Shown here in pieces: positions 22,244 to 34,532 of a DNA stretch of 64,000 nucleotides (position 1 is its first letter; each line of letters begins with the position of its first letter). The stretch is from Eleusine coracana subsp. coracana. Lineage: Eukaryota > Streptophyta > Magnoliopsida > Poales > Poaceae. The notes below the pieces were generated by a model, which saw nothing but the letters and a program-made list of their open reading frames with translations, searched no databases and had not been told where the DNA came from. Both the position numbers and the translations under genes were made by a program. The DNA lies in contig CM064426.1 of the NCBI GenBank assembly GCA_032690845.1, forward strand, positions 68,188,403 through 68,252,402, written 5' to 3'.

Positions 22244-25200
22244 ATGCATGCCACAACCAGTCCCTTGCTCGTCCTCCTCTCCTTCATTTGCACCACTTTA
22301 TTCTTGATTGGTAGTGCTATACAACTGCAGCACTCAGATGGAAGAAGCTGCATCCCTGCCGAGAGGGATGCCTTGCTATCCTTCAGGAAGGGCATCACAG
22401 GTGACCCTGTCAATCGACAATCGTTTATCCTCATGGCATGGTCGAGACTGCTGCCGGTGGAGAGGCATCATGTGCAGCAATGAGACTGGCCACATCCTCA
22501 AGCTAAACATTCGCAATCAGAATCCGGATCGTCACTCTCTTGACGGCTGCGAGGATGAGCATGCTTTATCCGGCTAGATAAGCCTCTCTTTGCTTTCCTT
22601 GAAACAACTAGAGCACATGGACCTTAGCATGAATTGCTTCGTGGGGCATATACCATTGTTCTTGGTCTCAATGAAAAAGTTGAGATATCTCAACCTCTCT
22701 GGCATACGTTTCAGTAGTGAAGTGCCTCCTCAGCTTGGTAACCTATCTAAGTTGCAGCACCTCGACCTTGGCTCCAACAATGATGACTCCGACATTTACT
22801 CAGCGGACATTTCCTGGTTAAAAAATCTTCCTATGCTACAATACCTAATCATGAGGAATGTACGTCTCTCACAGTTATCAGACTGGCCTCATATGCTAAA
22901 TAGTATTCCTTCTCTAAAGGTCATTGATCTCTCGTCCTGCTCCCTTGTTGGTGCAAACCAATCAATTTCATATCTGAATCTCACAAAACTCGAGAAGCTT
23001 TATCTTTCTGACAATTTGTTTTCCCATGAAATTGCATCTTGTTGGTTTTGGAAGGTGAGAGGCCTCAAGTACCTTGATATTGCAGATAACAGTTTATTTG
23101 GCCAATTTCATGACGCATTGGAAAACATGTCATCCCTCCAGGTCCTTGATTTGTCATTCAATGCCAATAAAAACCTCGGGACAAAAGGAAACTTTAATAA
23201 TCTTTAGAGTTTGGAAATCCTAGACATTACCGACAATGGGATGGGTGGAGATATAGCGGTGTTCCTAGAGTGGTTATCACAATGTGCACTGGATATACTG
23301 CAGGAGTTGCATCTTGGTGATAATAATTTTACTGGAGCTTTGCCAACTTTGATTGGGAGCTTCACCAGCTTGACTGTACTTGACCTCTCCAATAACAAAC
23401 TCACTGGGAGTATTCCACCTGAGATTGGCTACTGTTTCTGTTTAGTAACCTTTGATCTCTCCAATAATCACCTCAATAGTATTCTGCCAGAGCTTGGTAA
23501 CTGCTCTTCTTTAGTCACCCTTGATCTCTCCCATAATCAGCTCAGTGGTACTGTATCGACTGAACTCGGTGCCTTTGCTAATTTGATGTTGTTGGATCTA
23601 AGCAGAAACAACTTCACTGGTGTCATCACCGAAAAGCATTTTGCAGGTTTAACAAGATTAAAAAGAATAGATTTATCTTCAAACAATTTGAAGTTTGTAG
23701 TTGATAAAGATTGGCTTCCTCTCTTCAGCCTGAAAACTGCAATATTTGGATCTTGCCAGATGGGTCCTCTGTTTCCTGCTTGGCTTCAGTGGCAGCTAGA
23801 AATCACTAAACTTGACCTTTCAAAATCAGGACTAATGGACAAGATTCCAGATTGGTTCTGGTCTATATTTTCACAGGCCAATTATATAGACATCTCTGAT
23901 AATAAATTAAGTGGCAGCCTGCCAGCACACCTGTGCGATATGGCCGTTGTACAATTGTACCTTGGTTCGAATCAGCTTACTGGACCAGTACCACCACTAC
24001 CAAGAAATATCTCTATTTTAGACATTTCCAATAATTCATTTTCAGGAACACTGCCGTCAGATCTTGAAGCTCAAGAACTTGAGACATTGCTGATGTATTC
24101 AAATCAAATTAGTGGCTTCATTCCAGGATCTTTGTAGCAGATTGAATTTCTTGACAGACTTGGATCTGTCAAGCAATCTTTTTGAAGGAGAGATACCTCA
24201 ATGCTTTGAAACTAGATTTGGTTTCTACATCCAATTTCTGCTGCTAGCTAATAACAGTTTGTCAGGAACATTCCCAACATTTTTGTGCAATAGCACAAGC
24301 TTGCAGTTCTTGGATCTTGCATGGAACAACTTCTTTGGGAGTTTACCTTTATGGATTGGGAATATGAGTAATTTACAATTTCTAAGACTAAGTCACAATA
24401 CATTTTCTGGTAATATTCCAGATGAAATCACAAATCTTTGGCGTCTTCAATATCTGGATCTATCAGGCAATAGCTTGTCTGGTGTTATACCTCGAAATCT
24501 ATCAAATCTGACTGCAATGACATTGAAGGGCTTCAGACCATTATCTGGTACAGCTACGAATCTTCCAGATGGAGATGGAGATACAATTGTAGACGTAAAC
24601 ATATCTGGTCAGTTTGGAGAAATGATTTCAGTAATTACAAAGGGACAACAACTTAAATATAGCAATGGATTGGCATATTTTGTCAGCATTGATTTGTCAG
24701 GAAACTCCTTGACCGGTGAAATTCCCTTAGGTATTACTTCCCTTGATGCTTTAATAAACTTAAATCTATCATCAAACTGCATGCAAGGAAATATTCCTAA
24801 TACAATTGGAGCCATGCGGTCACTGGAATCTATGGACCTCTCGAAGAACAAGTTCATTGGTGAAATCCCATCGAGCCTATCGAATTTGACATCCCTCAGC
24901 TACTTGAACTTGTCCTGCAACAATTTGTGTGGAAAGATACCCTCAGGCCGGCAACTTGAGACCCTCAATGCAGATGACCCGTCACTTATGTACATCGGCA
25001 ATAGTGGGCTTTGCGGCCCCCCTCTTCGAAATACTTGTTCAGGAAATGATAATGCCATCCATGGCAATCAGAGAAACAGTAGGCAAATACTTGAGTGGGT
25101 GCCCTTTTATGTTGGTCTTGTGTTGGGACTTGTGGCAGGTCTGTGGATGGTGTTTTGTGCTCTGCTGTTTAAGAAGACGTGGAGAATTGCTTATTTCCAG

Positions 25201-25284
25201 TTTATTGATAAACTGTATGACAGAATCTATGTATTTGTGGTTGTAAAGTGGGCGCCCTTGACAAGGAAGGCAAATGCCAAATAA
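22244..25284 (+). pseudogene. RLP-A: LRR receptor-like protein pseudogene
   Basis: Architecture of a Cf/EIX2-type RLP. A signal peptide starts at MHATTSPLLVLLSFICTTLF, followed by the LRRNT cap (ERDALLSFRKGI, DCCRWRGIMCSNETGH), a long array of extracellular LRRs, an island segment (ISVITKGQQLKYSNGLAYF), four final LRRs, the C-cap GLCGPPLRNTC, one membrane helix (VGLVLGLVAGLWMVFCALLF) and a short basic tail ending TRKANAK. There is no kinase. Family members bind ligands at the cell surface and signal through partner kinases. Lesions are a 7-base insertion near 22412-22425, TAG at 22575-22577 where paralogs have Gln, TAG at 23205-23207 where RLP-C has Tyr, and a 1-base insertion at about 24134. 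The start was chosen by homology to the other copies. Confidence 0.93.
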
Positions 25285-27459
25285 GCAAAAGGATGCTTTC
25301 TATGCGACGACCATTATGTATTGGGGGCTCAGTATGATGGATCAGGAAATGCAAGGTGTTGCTTTGTTTAATGCTTTTAATAAATAAACCTTGTTAATGA
25401 TAGATTGTTTTTACTTGATATTGAAAGATATATCTGTAATCCAGAATTCCGTATTACAAATAGTTCTCTGATAAAGAATTCAGGGTATTTTCTCCAATTT
25501 TTTAAGTCATCATGGAAGGCATATAGCACCTGAAAAGAGCAGCTGACCCAAATACTATTAGCATATAGAGAGTTATATATGGCCTTACTACCCTTCTCAA
25601 ATTACGTCAAACATTCATAGGCAGTGTACAATGAAAAAAAGAAAATCTTATGTCCAAGGCATTACCTGTTTCACAATGCCAAGGCACACCTTCTAAGTAC
25701 CATGGCACGCCATGGATGGACACTCTACTGACATGTGGAAAAATCAAGTTTGCCATTGTTGCCCTGCCCCGCGTTGCCATGGACCTGAAAACTCGTCACC
25801 TTCAGGCTCCAGCTACAATGATCCAGCAATCTAGGTCCGCTGGCTGAGTCCTTGCATCATGTCATTCCCATATTAGAGTAGCAGGTGGGCGGCAGATGGT
25901 GCCTGGTCATTCCATCGAACAGTTGGTGGGCGAACTTGATGACAGCAAGAGCTCAGCGCGTTCCGGCCATTCGGGCGAACCTTGAGCACCCGCTGTTATA
26001 ATTGGAACGATGAGAGCACCGAACACAAATGTTGGTATGCCGGCAAGAAAGAAAGCTGTAGGCCGTTGTATCCGGCGCTGCCTCCCGTGACTTGCGAGAA
26101 CGCCGAAAGGCAGCTCCTTTCTTTAGCTACAGAGCAGTGAAGGGACAAGGAACGGGAGCATCTTCCGACGATCTACAGCCATAGGTGGCACCTGGGCAGC
26201 GCAAATGGTTCAGGGTCCCGCGGAACTCATGGCGAGGAGAGTGGCTCGCCGACGGCGGCGCGACACACACTATCCACGCTCGCTCTGAACACACCATTCG
26301 GCTTCATCAGCACATCAATTACCCGATATAGTGTCCTCGTGCTCGTCGTTCGGAGTTGACTGACAAAAAAGCAGAGTCATGTTGGTTTATTACGCTCCAG
26401 GGGTCGTTTATAATTATTACTCTTTCAGTAATCAGCAGCAGTGCATTGCAAATTTTGGCTTTTTGTGCCAATGCTTCAGTGGATCCGAAAAGATTTATTT
26501 GACACCGAAAAGATCATCCTGAACTGAGCTATCCTTAACTGAGATGTATCTGTCGCCATGGTTTTGTTTCTAAACTAGTGTGTTGGATCACTTCGTGCAG
26601 TACCGTTGAAACAAACTGTCGAACTCTATGTCCTCATTCAGCAAGAGCAGGAGGCTTACAGTTCTTCCGAGATGTCCGAAATTCACAACTTAATGATGAA
26701 TCACAACTTCTTATTTCATGCCGAAGTAGAGAGCATGTCCTTTTTCTTTAAAGATAAAAGAAGGATTATATTAAATAATGACTGAGTATATCTTCATGTT
26801 ACAAACACTCTGAAATACATAGATATTATAACTAAATACACTCAGTATATAGCTAACAGAGAGCATGTCCTTGTGTTAGCGCCCCGACAAGAAATTGAGA
26901 ATCGGAGAAAAGAAGTACAGAACAGAGAGGAAAGCAGAGTATCAGCGGTCTAGGTTGGGGAAAAAAGTTGATCAGTGTTTGTCTAATCGATGATGGCTTC
27001 TCCAACGAAATCCCACTCGAAGCCTGCCAAAGGCGCCGCCACAGAAACGGTGACTAGACCAGCCATGATGATTTTCGGCCCTCTTTCTGGCCACGTAGCA
27101 TTAATTATTTCAACGAAATACTACCAATTAGCACACATGGACCAGATGCAATTTGACACTCCGTCGACTGACTTGGTGGTGCGGATTCTGTTTTCGTCCA
27201 CACAAACATCCGTGCTGCGTCAAATATCAATATCTGCTCTGGTCGACGGCCTCTTTTTTCCAATACAAGACTCAAATTGTTAGCGTGGAAATTTTGAGCA
27301 GAGACTTAAATGGCCTGCTATCTGCTGTCAAAGTTGGAACTTCATTTTTTGACCGTCGACTCAAACTGTAAGTATCTCTCAAAGCTCTCGTAGTTATAAC
27401 TATAAGGCCATTTGCAGGTGAGTATATGTTTCACAAGCAAAGTTTGTTGTTCGTCCAGC
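25285..27459. other. Intergenic DNA between RLP-A and RLP-B
   Basis: 25500-25700 is homologous to 30700-30900 and 53060-53240. 25860-26340 is a GC-rich block paralogous to 31030-31450. 26390-26740 is block 'delta', copy 3. A LINE scrap sits at 26742-26857. 27265-27459 is the RLP-B leader (ttttgagcagagacttaaatgg, matched at 63432-63450 before RLP-D). A 97-codon frame at 26990-27283 has no recognisable domain and no support from the RLP-D unit, so I do not call it a gene. Confidence 0.55.
26742..26857 (-). mobile_element. Severely 5'-truncated LINE tail (116 bp)
   Basis: Flanked by the exact 14-bp repeat agagagcatgtcct (26728-26741 and 26858-26871). Read on the - strand it ends 'ccttcttttatctttaaagaaaaa', which looks like a plant LINE 3' end with a short A tail. 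No coding sequence remains. Confidence 0.75.
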
Positions 27460-30400
27460 ATGCATGCCACATCCAGTCCCTTGCTCGTCCTCCTCCCCGT
27501 CATATGCACCACTCTCTTCTTGACTGGAAGTGCTATACAACTGCATCGCCCTGATGGAAGAAGATGCATCCCTGCCGAGAGGGACGCCTTGCTATCCTTC
27601 AAGAAGGGTATCACATACGACCTCACCAATCGCCTATCCTCATGGGGACACAGTCAAGACTGCTGCCAGTGGAGAGGCGTCAGCTGCAGCAACGAGACTG
27701 GCCACGTCCTCAAGCTTCACCTTCGCAATCAGAATCCGGATCCCAACACTCGTAGTGGTTGCGGCAACAATGGAAATGGTTTATTTGGCCAGATAAGTCC
27801 CTCTTTGCTTTCCTTGAAACAACTAGAGCACATGGACCTTAGCATGAATTGCTTCACTGCACACATACCGTTGTTCTTGGGCTCAATGAAAAAGTTGAGA
27901 TATCTCAACCTCTCTGGCATCTTATTCAGTGGTGAAGTGCCTCCTCAGCTTGGTAACCTATCTAATTTGCAGTATCTTGACCTTGGCACCGAAATTGGTA
28001 AGTCTGGAATTTACTCAAAGGACATTACCTGGTTGAAGAATCTTCCTGTGCTACAATACCTAAGCATGAGGAACATAGATCTCTCACAGATATCAGACTG
28101 GCCTCATGTGCTCAACAGTATTCCTTCTCTAAAAGTCATTGATCTTTCATACTGCTCCCTTGTTAGTGCAAACCAAACAATTTCATATACAAATCTCACA
28201 AAACTTGAGAAGCTTGATCTTTCGGATAATAGTTTTGACCATGAAATTGCATCTTGTTGGTTCTGGAAGGTGACAAACCTCAAGTACCTTTATCTTGGAG
28301 ATAACAACTTAACTGGCCCATTTTATGATGCATTGGAAAACATGTCATCCCTCCAGGTCCTCCATGTCATTCTGTCTCAACAACAACCTATTGATGAAAG
28401 GAAACTTTAATCTTTACAGTTTGGAAATCCTGGACATAACCAACAATTGGATCGGTGGAGACATAGCAGTGTTCCTAGATTGGTTGTCACAATGTGCACT
28501 AGATATACTGAAGGAGTTGCATCTTGGTTACAATAATTTCACTGGAGCCTTACCAAATTTTATTGGGCGCTTTACTAGCCTGATTGTGCTTGACCTCTCC
28601 AATAACAACCTCACTGGGAGTATTCCACCTGAGCTTGGTAATTGTTCTTGTTTAGTAACCCTTGATCTCTCCAACAATCAGCTCACTGTTATTCCACCAG
28701 AGCTTGGTAACTGTTCTTCTTTAGTCACTCTTGATTTCTCCAATAATCAGCTCAGTGGTATTGTACCGGCTGAACTTGGTGCCTTTGCTAATTTGACTTT
28801 GTTGGATCTAAGCAACAACAACTTCACTGGAGTCATCACTGAAGAACATTTAGCAGGTTTACCAAACTTAAAAAAAATAGACCTATCATCAAATGGTTTG
28901 AAGGTTGTAGTGAATAAAGATTGGCTTGCTCCCTTCAGATTGAACGTTGCAGTATTTAGATCTTGCCCTATGGGTCCTCTGTTTCGTACTTGGCTTCATC
29001 AACAGCTAGAAATCACTAAACTTGACCTTTCAAGATCATCTCTGATGGACAAGATTCCAGATTGGTTCTGGCCTACATTTTCACAGGCCATATATATCAA
29101 CATCTCCAACAACAAATTAAGTGGTAGCTTTCCGGCAAATCTAGGTGATATGGCTGTTGTAGAACTGTACCTCGGTTCGAACTGTCTTACCGGACCAATA
29201 CCACCACAACCAAGAAATATCACCATTTTAGACATTTCCAACAATTCATTTTCAGGAACATTGCCACCAGATCTTGAAGCTAAAGAACTCCAGACATTGA
29301 TTATGTATTCAAATCAAATTGGTGGAACCATTCCGCGATCTCTATGCAAATTGAATTTGTTAACAGACCTTGATCTATCAAGCAATCTTTTCGAGGGTGA
29401 AATACCTCGATGCTTTGAGACTGAATTTAGTCAACACATCGTATATCTGCTGCTAAGCAATAACAGTCTGTCCGGAGCATTCCCAGCATTTTTGCAGAAA
29501 CGCACGGACTTGGAGTTCTTGGATCTTGCATGGAATAGCTTCTTTGGAAGCTTACCTGCTTGGATTGGGAATCTAAGTAATTTGCACTTTCTACGACTAA
29601 GTCACAATACATTTTCTGGGAATATTCCGGAAGAAATCACAAGTCTCAGCTATCTTCGATATTTGGATCTGTCAGGCAATAACTTATCTAGTGTTATACC
29701 TCGGAATCTAACAAATCTGACAGCTATGACATTGAAGGACAGAAGACTAATAGTTGGTTTTGTAAAGGAGCTTCCAGATGGAGATGTAGATGGATCTAAG
29801 TTTGTAAACACATATGGTCAATTTGGAGAAATCATCTCATTAATTACGAAGGGACAGCAACTTAGATATGGCAAAGGATTGGCAGATTTTGTGAGCATTG
29901 ATATGTCAGGAAACTCCTTGACTGGTGAAATTCCCTCAGGCATCACTTCCCTTGATGCCTTAATAAGCTTGAATCTGTCATCAAACAACCTGTTTGGAGA
30001 TATTACTAAGAACATTGGGGCCATGCGGTCGTTGGAATCACTGGACCTTTCTAAGAACAAGCTTTTTGGTGAAATCCCATCGAGCATATCAAATTTGACA
30101 TCCTTAAGCTACTTGAACTTATCGTACAACAACTTGTCTGGACAGATACCCTTAGGCCGACAACTTGATACGCTCAGTGCAGACAAACCATCACTTATGT
30201 ACATTGGAAACAGTGGGCTTTGTGGCCCCCCTCTTCAAAATAGTTGTTCAGGAAATGAAAATGTCATCCATGGAAACTACAGAAGCAGCAGGCCAGAACT
30301 TGAGCCGATGTCCTTTGATCTTGGTTTTGTGCTGGGACTTGTGATGGGGCTGTGGATGGTGTTTTGTGCCCTGCTGTTCAAAAAGACATGGAGAATTGCT

Positions 30401-30493
30401 TATTTTCAGTCTATCGATAAGCTGAATGACAGAACCTATGTATTTGTGGTTGTAAAGTGGACGTTCTTGACTAGGAAGGTAGATGCACAGTAA
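27460..30493 (+). pseudogene. RLP-B: nearly intact LRR receptor-like protein
   Basis: The most complete copy, about 1,010 codons. The signal peptide begins MHATSSPLLVLLPVICTT. The LRRNT cap follows (AERDALLSFKKGI, CCQWRGVSCSNETGHV), then roughly 25-30 plant-type LRRs (LxxLDLSxNxLxGxIP), the island around LITKGQQLRYGKGLADF, four membrane-proximal LRRs, the C-cap GLCGPPLQNSC and a single helix with two GxxxG steps (GFVLGLVMGLWMVF). The short tail ends TRKVDAQ, with no kinase domain. One 2-base deletion near 28360, where paralogs read gatttgtcattcaat, shifts the frame; beyond it the frame stays open to the normal stop. A separate 3-base deletion at about 28409 is frame-neutral. If the 2-base gap is a sequencing error, this would be a functional gene. 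Confidence 0.9.
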
Positions 30494-31470
30494 GTAAAAG
30501 GAGGCTGTCCGTACCACAGCCAAAAAACATCTGGGGCTCTGTATGATGGATCAGCAAAGATGAGGTGTTGTTTAATACTTCTTATAAATACCGCTAGCAC
30601 TGGATTGTTTTTTACTTTACTGGAAGCTGGATCTATCATCCAGAATTCCTAATTACAAATAGCTCTCTGAATAGTTAGTATGTCTTTGTGCCAGAGTTTC
30701 CTAATGTTGATAATCTTTGTGAAAGTGATAGACACTAAAAAGAGCAGACAACCAAAATGCTATCTTAAAAAAAATTCATATGACTCCGTGCCCTTTTCAA
30801 ATTACTCCAAACACGTATGTGCAGTGTGCAAAAAGAAAATCTCATGCACAACGCCTTACCTGTTTCACAGTGACATTGCAGGCCTTCTGTGCCCCATTGG
30901 TACCATAAATGGCCACCGCACTGAATATGAAGCCTCATTTCACTGCACAACGTTGCCATGAAGCCCAAACTCGTCATATTTAGGCTTTAGCCCCTCAACG
31001 ATCCGGAAAGCTAGGCTCGCTTCCCGAGTTCGTGCATCATGCTGTTCCCCTATAAGCGTAGAAGGTGGGCACCGGCGGCTGCAGAAGGACGTGGTGGATG
31101 GTGCCCGGTCATTCCGTCGAACAGGTGGCGGGCGCGCTTGATAACAAAGAGTTCAGGGCGTCCCTGGCCATTCGGTCGAATCTTGGGAGTGTCCGCTGTA
31201 ATAATGAGAACGAGGAGGGCACGGACGGTGGTAAGCCGGCAGGAAAGAAAACTGTAATGGTGAGGGAGACAGATGCAGGAGAGGGCTCACCATGATCCAC
31301 GGCACTACGAGCGACTCAATCCAGCCTTCCGCGCCTCCTTTCTTGAGCTGCAGCGAAACAGTCAATGAGCTCGCGTAGCACACATGGGGGGCGTGTTCTC
31401 TCCGCCGGCGTCGCGAGACAGCATGCCGCCGGGGCGACACTACCGGCAGCCCCGAACAATTTTGCAAACA

Positions 31471-31516
31471 CCCCCTGAATCGGATCGCGGTCAACGGTTG
31501 CGATCCAAATCAGGGG
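31471..31516. repeat. Fold-back repeat, RLP-B unit copy
   Basis: Arms ccccctgaatcggatcgc and gcgatccaaatcagggg pair around a short loop (ggtcaacggtt). It is related in sequence and context to the three copies at 3532-3712. Confidence 0.7.
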
Positions 31517-32431
31517 AATTTTTGCAGAAAACTCCTCTGTCGGCCGCCGGCGCCGTCTGCATCTCCTGCCCCAGCCGCCCCGAGCCTACTGCCTGCCATG
31601 TCCTGCGGCGGAAGCGATGAGCAGGGGCAGGGAGTTGTTCGAGTGCGTGGAGAAGGACGACCACTCCGGCAAGCTTGGGGGATTGGCTTGATCACACAAA
31701 TTTCAGCTTAACCGTCAACAGACTGCACCGTGAATTGACTCGATCAAAATTTTCAGAGGTGAGTTAGATTGACTTGGACAGGTCAATCCAATCTAATGTT
31801 TATTTTAGTATCAGGCTGGATAGGATGGACAGATGTAGAGAATATTTTTTATAAATGCTGGATGAGCTTGTCTAGAAAAATTAGCCGAATAACACTATCC
31901 AACTTATTTAAGTGTTAGCGTTAGTGAATAATTAAAGATTATTAGTATATTATAATATTAATTAGTATATTATATTATGAGATTATGGTTAATAAGCACT
32001 AATATGTTAATTAATATGTAAAAGGTACATGGATTAAAATATAATTGTTGGTAATTAGAATATTTATTATTAATTAAGCATTGTCATAACATGGTTACCA
32101 TTTACAAATATTAAAATAGGTTAATTAGTATATATTTTATTACTATTATTTACAAGTAAAATATATAATTAAGTTAATTATTCTCATCCAACCTTTCTTA
32201 TTCCTCCAACCAAGAAAAAACTTGGATTGCCCTATCCAGTCAAACAAATACTGAGTTGGATAGTCCCGTCCTAAAAAATATGGATAGAATAATCCAATCC
32301 AATTTTGATGTTCAACCAAATACATTCTTAATGAGCAGAGTCCAGAATCCTGCTGGTTGATTATGTTTCAGAGGCTGTTTATATTTCTTCAGTACTAGTC
32401 GGTGTACTATCTGTTGTATTATATATTCCGA

Positions 32432-32619
32432 TTTTTCATTTTTCTTTTTATATCATGCTTCAATGTACCATATTCAGTGGATCCGAAAGATACAAAAATT
32501 GACACGGCCATCTGAACCGAACTAATTTTTCATTTTTCTTTTTATATCATGCTTCAATGTACCATATTCAGTGGATCCGAAAGATACAAAAATTGGCACG
32601 GCCATCTGAACCGAACTAT
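32432..32619 (+). repeat. 94-bp tandem duplication in block 'delta'
   Basis: Two near-identical adjacent copies (32432-32525 and 32526-32619), each running from tttttcatttttctttttat to 'catctgaaccgaacta', with one or two differences (attgacacgg/attggcacgg). Other units carry one copy. Confidence 0.9.
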
Positions 32620-32861
32620 CATTGGTGCATGCTAAGATACAGAGTCGAACACAAAATAATTAGTTCAGCTCTGTGTTTTTATGCTATGCGATTCAGATAT
32701 ATGGACTGCACAAGGAAAGAGATTTGGATATGTTACCTCCTGGTAATTAGCACACGTTGAGGTTGTGATTCAAACGTGTCTTTTGGCGTACTGTGTTGTC
32801 TGGAGCGCTCCGTTTAGTAATGTTTCATGAAACAAGCTCTATCATGTCCTGATTCACATAG

Positions 32862-33096
32862 TGTTAGAGGAGTCAAGGGCTATTAGCCCATTAGAATTAG
32901 CACTTAAAGATCAAGTAAACCTCTCTATATAATAAGAGGAGATGGATGAATCTAATCAAGCAAGAGATTAGAAGGAATTCCCTTCTCTCTTACCGGCCGT
33001 GGGCACAACCCCGTGGCTAGCCTTCTCCGACGCCCAAATCCCTAGCAGCCGCTCCCTCTTCCTCTCACGATCCCAATCCTAACAGCGACCATAACA
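32862..33096 (+). repeat. 5' LTR of the small LTR element
   Basis: Starts tgttagaggagtcaaggg, ends gcgaccataaca. It lacks about 20 bases present in the 3' LTR near 34300-34330 (the 'attgggccttag' and 'ctattggtttac' segments). Confidence 0.88.
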
Positions 33097-33097
33097 T

Positions 33098-33688
33098 TTG
33101 GTATCAGAGTTTAGGCTCCCGATCCCCGCCTCTGCTGCCATCTCCATCACAGCGACCCTTGCTGCGCCGGCCATGTTCCACACTACAGTGGCTATGGCTA
33201 ATCTTCTACCACCTGTCGTGCGTGCAGTTTTCACCACCGTCATAGCCACCACGCCGTCGCCACCTGCGTTACAGTCTGCGCTTCCCACGGGTGCCCTCAA
33301 CATGTTGACGACGGCCCTCTATGATATGCAGCGCAAGATGGACGAACTCTTCACGCGTCTGGCGGTGCTTGAAGGAAGGCCATCGCCCTTTGCACCGCCG
33401 TCTGGCCTGCCAAGGGTCGGGGGCAGCCTATCCCTTCCGGCGGTGTTTCCAGTCATCCTGGGAAGTTTCTCTGCACCACGGGTCCTTCCGATGTTCCCCT
33501 GTGGCTTGTCAGCGACCACCACTGCCGCCATAACCGACGCCCAGCAGCTCCAAACCAAGAGCGTGAAGTTGCAGCAAATCGCGCAGCTGGCTGACATCTC
33601 CACGAAGCCGACGGGGAAGATGCCTACCCGTCTGGTGTGGGCGGCGGTGCGGCTGCAGGCTGCAGCACGCGGCCTCCTGGCGCGATGA
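33098..33688 (+). pseudogene. ORF of the small LTR element, with an IQ-like motif
   Basis: The 196-codon frame starts at 33098, overlapping the primer-binding site. It is Ala/Pro-rich at the N-terminus and has a predicted helical segment (ALYDMQRKMDELFTRLAVLEG), resembling the start of plant gag-type proteins. Near the end it has LQAAARGLLAR, which fits the calmodulin-binding IQ consensus ([ILV]QxxxRGxxx[RK]). A TGA ends the frame right after this motif, but the same frame continues with RLQEM and, after a TAG, EAALAAVNL, so the stop is probably a mutation and the original protein was longer. No zinc knuckle or catalytic domain is seen. Whether this is a divergent gag or a captured host fragment is open. 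Confidence 0.6.
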
Positions 33689-34278
33689 CGACTACAGGAG
33701 ATGTGTCCGAAGATGCGGAACTAGGAGGCAGCCCTTGCAGCGGTCAACCTCGTTAAGGGGGTCACGTCCTTACCTTGCCGAGTGGCCACCAGTTACCTTG
33801 CCACACCGCTACAGGCGCCATTCCTGCGCCATCCACCAGTGTTGTTGAGTGACGCACTGCTGCACTCGGCGCCGCCTAGATTGCCCTGCTGCAGCACACA
33901 AGGGAGCCACCTACAGCAGGTCGCACCTCCATCCTCGTGGCTACTGCAGCCCCTCTCTTACACTGCTGTCCTCCACGCACTGCACTGCAGCTGTCATTGG
34001 AGGATTGCTCTCAACGTCCAGAAAATTAGAAGGCTGTTTCCATGGGATCCAGGTGGGCTGCACACGTGCAAGTCCAGCATGCCGATGGTGTCCACCTTCT
34101 ATCCACGAGTTAAAAATAAGGAGTCCTAGTTTATTTTAGATTGAGTATAATATAATAAGCCGAGATATAAAAGGCTTATTTTTATTTGGTTTTTGGTTTA
34201 TGTCAAGTACTCGAGTCATCGTTATAAGTTGGTTAGGCTATAGCTCGAGGACGAACTGCATATTCAGGTGGGGTGTAG

Positions 34279-34532
34279 TGTTAGAGGAGTCAAGAGCCTA
34301 TTGGGCCTTAGCCCATTAAGGTTAGCTATTGGTTTACTTAAAGGTCAAGTAAACCTCTCTATGTAATGAGAGGAGATGGATGAATATAATCAAGTAAGAG
34401 ATTAGAAGCAATTCCCTTCCCTCTTGCCGGCCGTGGGCACAGCCCCGCGGCTGGTCTTTCCCGACGCCTAAATCCCTAGCAACCGCTCCCTCTCCCTCTC
34501 TTACGATCCCAATTCTAACAGCGACCATAACA
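34279..34532 (+). repeat. 3' LTR of the small LTR element
   Basis: Starts tgttagaggagtcaagag, ends gcgaccataaca, followed by the catag duplication. It differs from the 5' LTR by substitutions and a short indel. Confidence 0.88.

Larger units (their letters stand above)
30494..32861. other. Downstream region of RLP-B
   Basis: 30700-30900 matches the A and C units. On its - strand the frame ending 'FCTLHIRV' resembles 'FCTLRMHV' at 53170, suggesting the same decayed exon. 31030-31700 is the GC-rich block with one fold-back (31471-31516). About 31760-32335 is an AT-rich stretch absent from the equivalent point of U1 (near 4220), so it is probably an insertion of unknown class. 32350-32861 is block 'delta', copy 4, containing a 94-bp tandem duplication. 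Confidence 0.55.
32862..34532 (+). mobile_element. Small non-autonomous LTR retrotransposon (1.67 kb)
   Basis: LTRs of 235 bp (32862-33096) and 254 bp (34279-34532) start TGTTAGAGGAGTCAAG and end CGACCATAACA. The primer-binding site follows at 33099-33109 (TGGTATCAGAG, initiator tRNA-Met type). A purine-rich tract (aggtggggtgtag) precedes the 3' LTR. The interior is only about 1.2 kb and lacks protease, integrase, RT and RNase H, so movement would depend on enzymes supplied in trans. A gag-like or captured frame is present (33098-33688). Confidence 0.9.

Noticed and set aside
26990..27283. 97-codon ORF beginning MMASPTKSHSKPAKG
   Set aside because: No recognisable domain, and the equivalent region before RLP-D does not preserve the frame. 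Probably chance.
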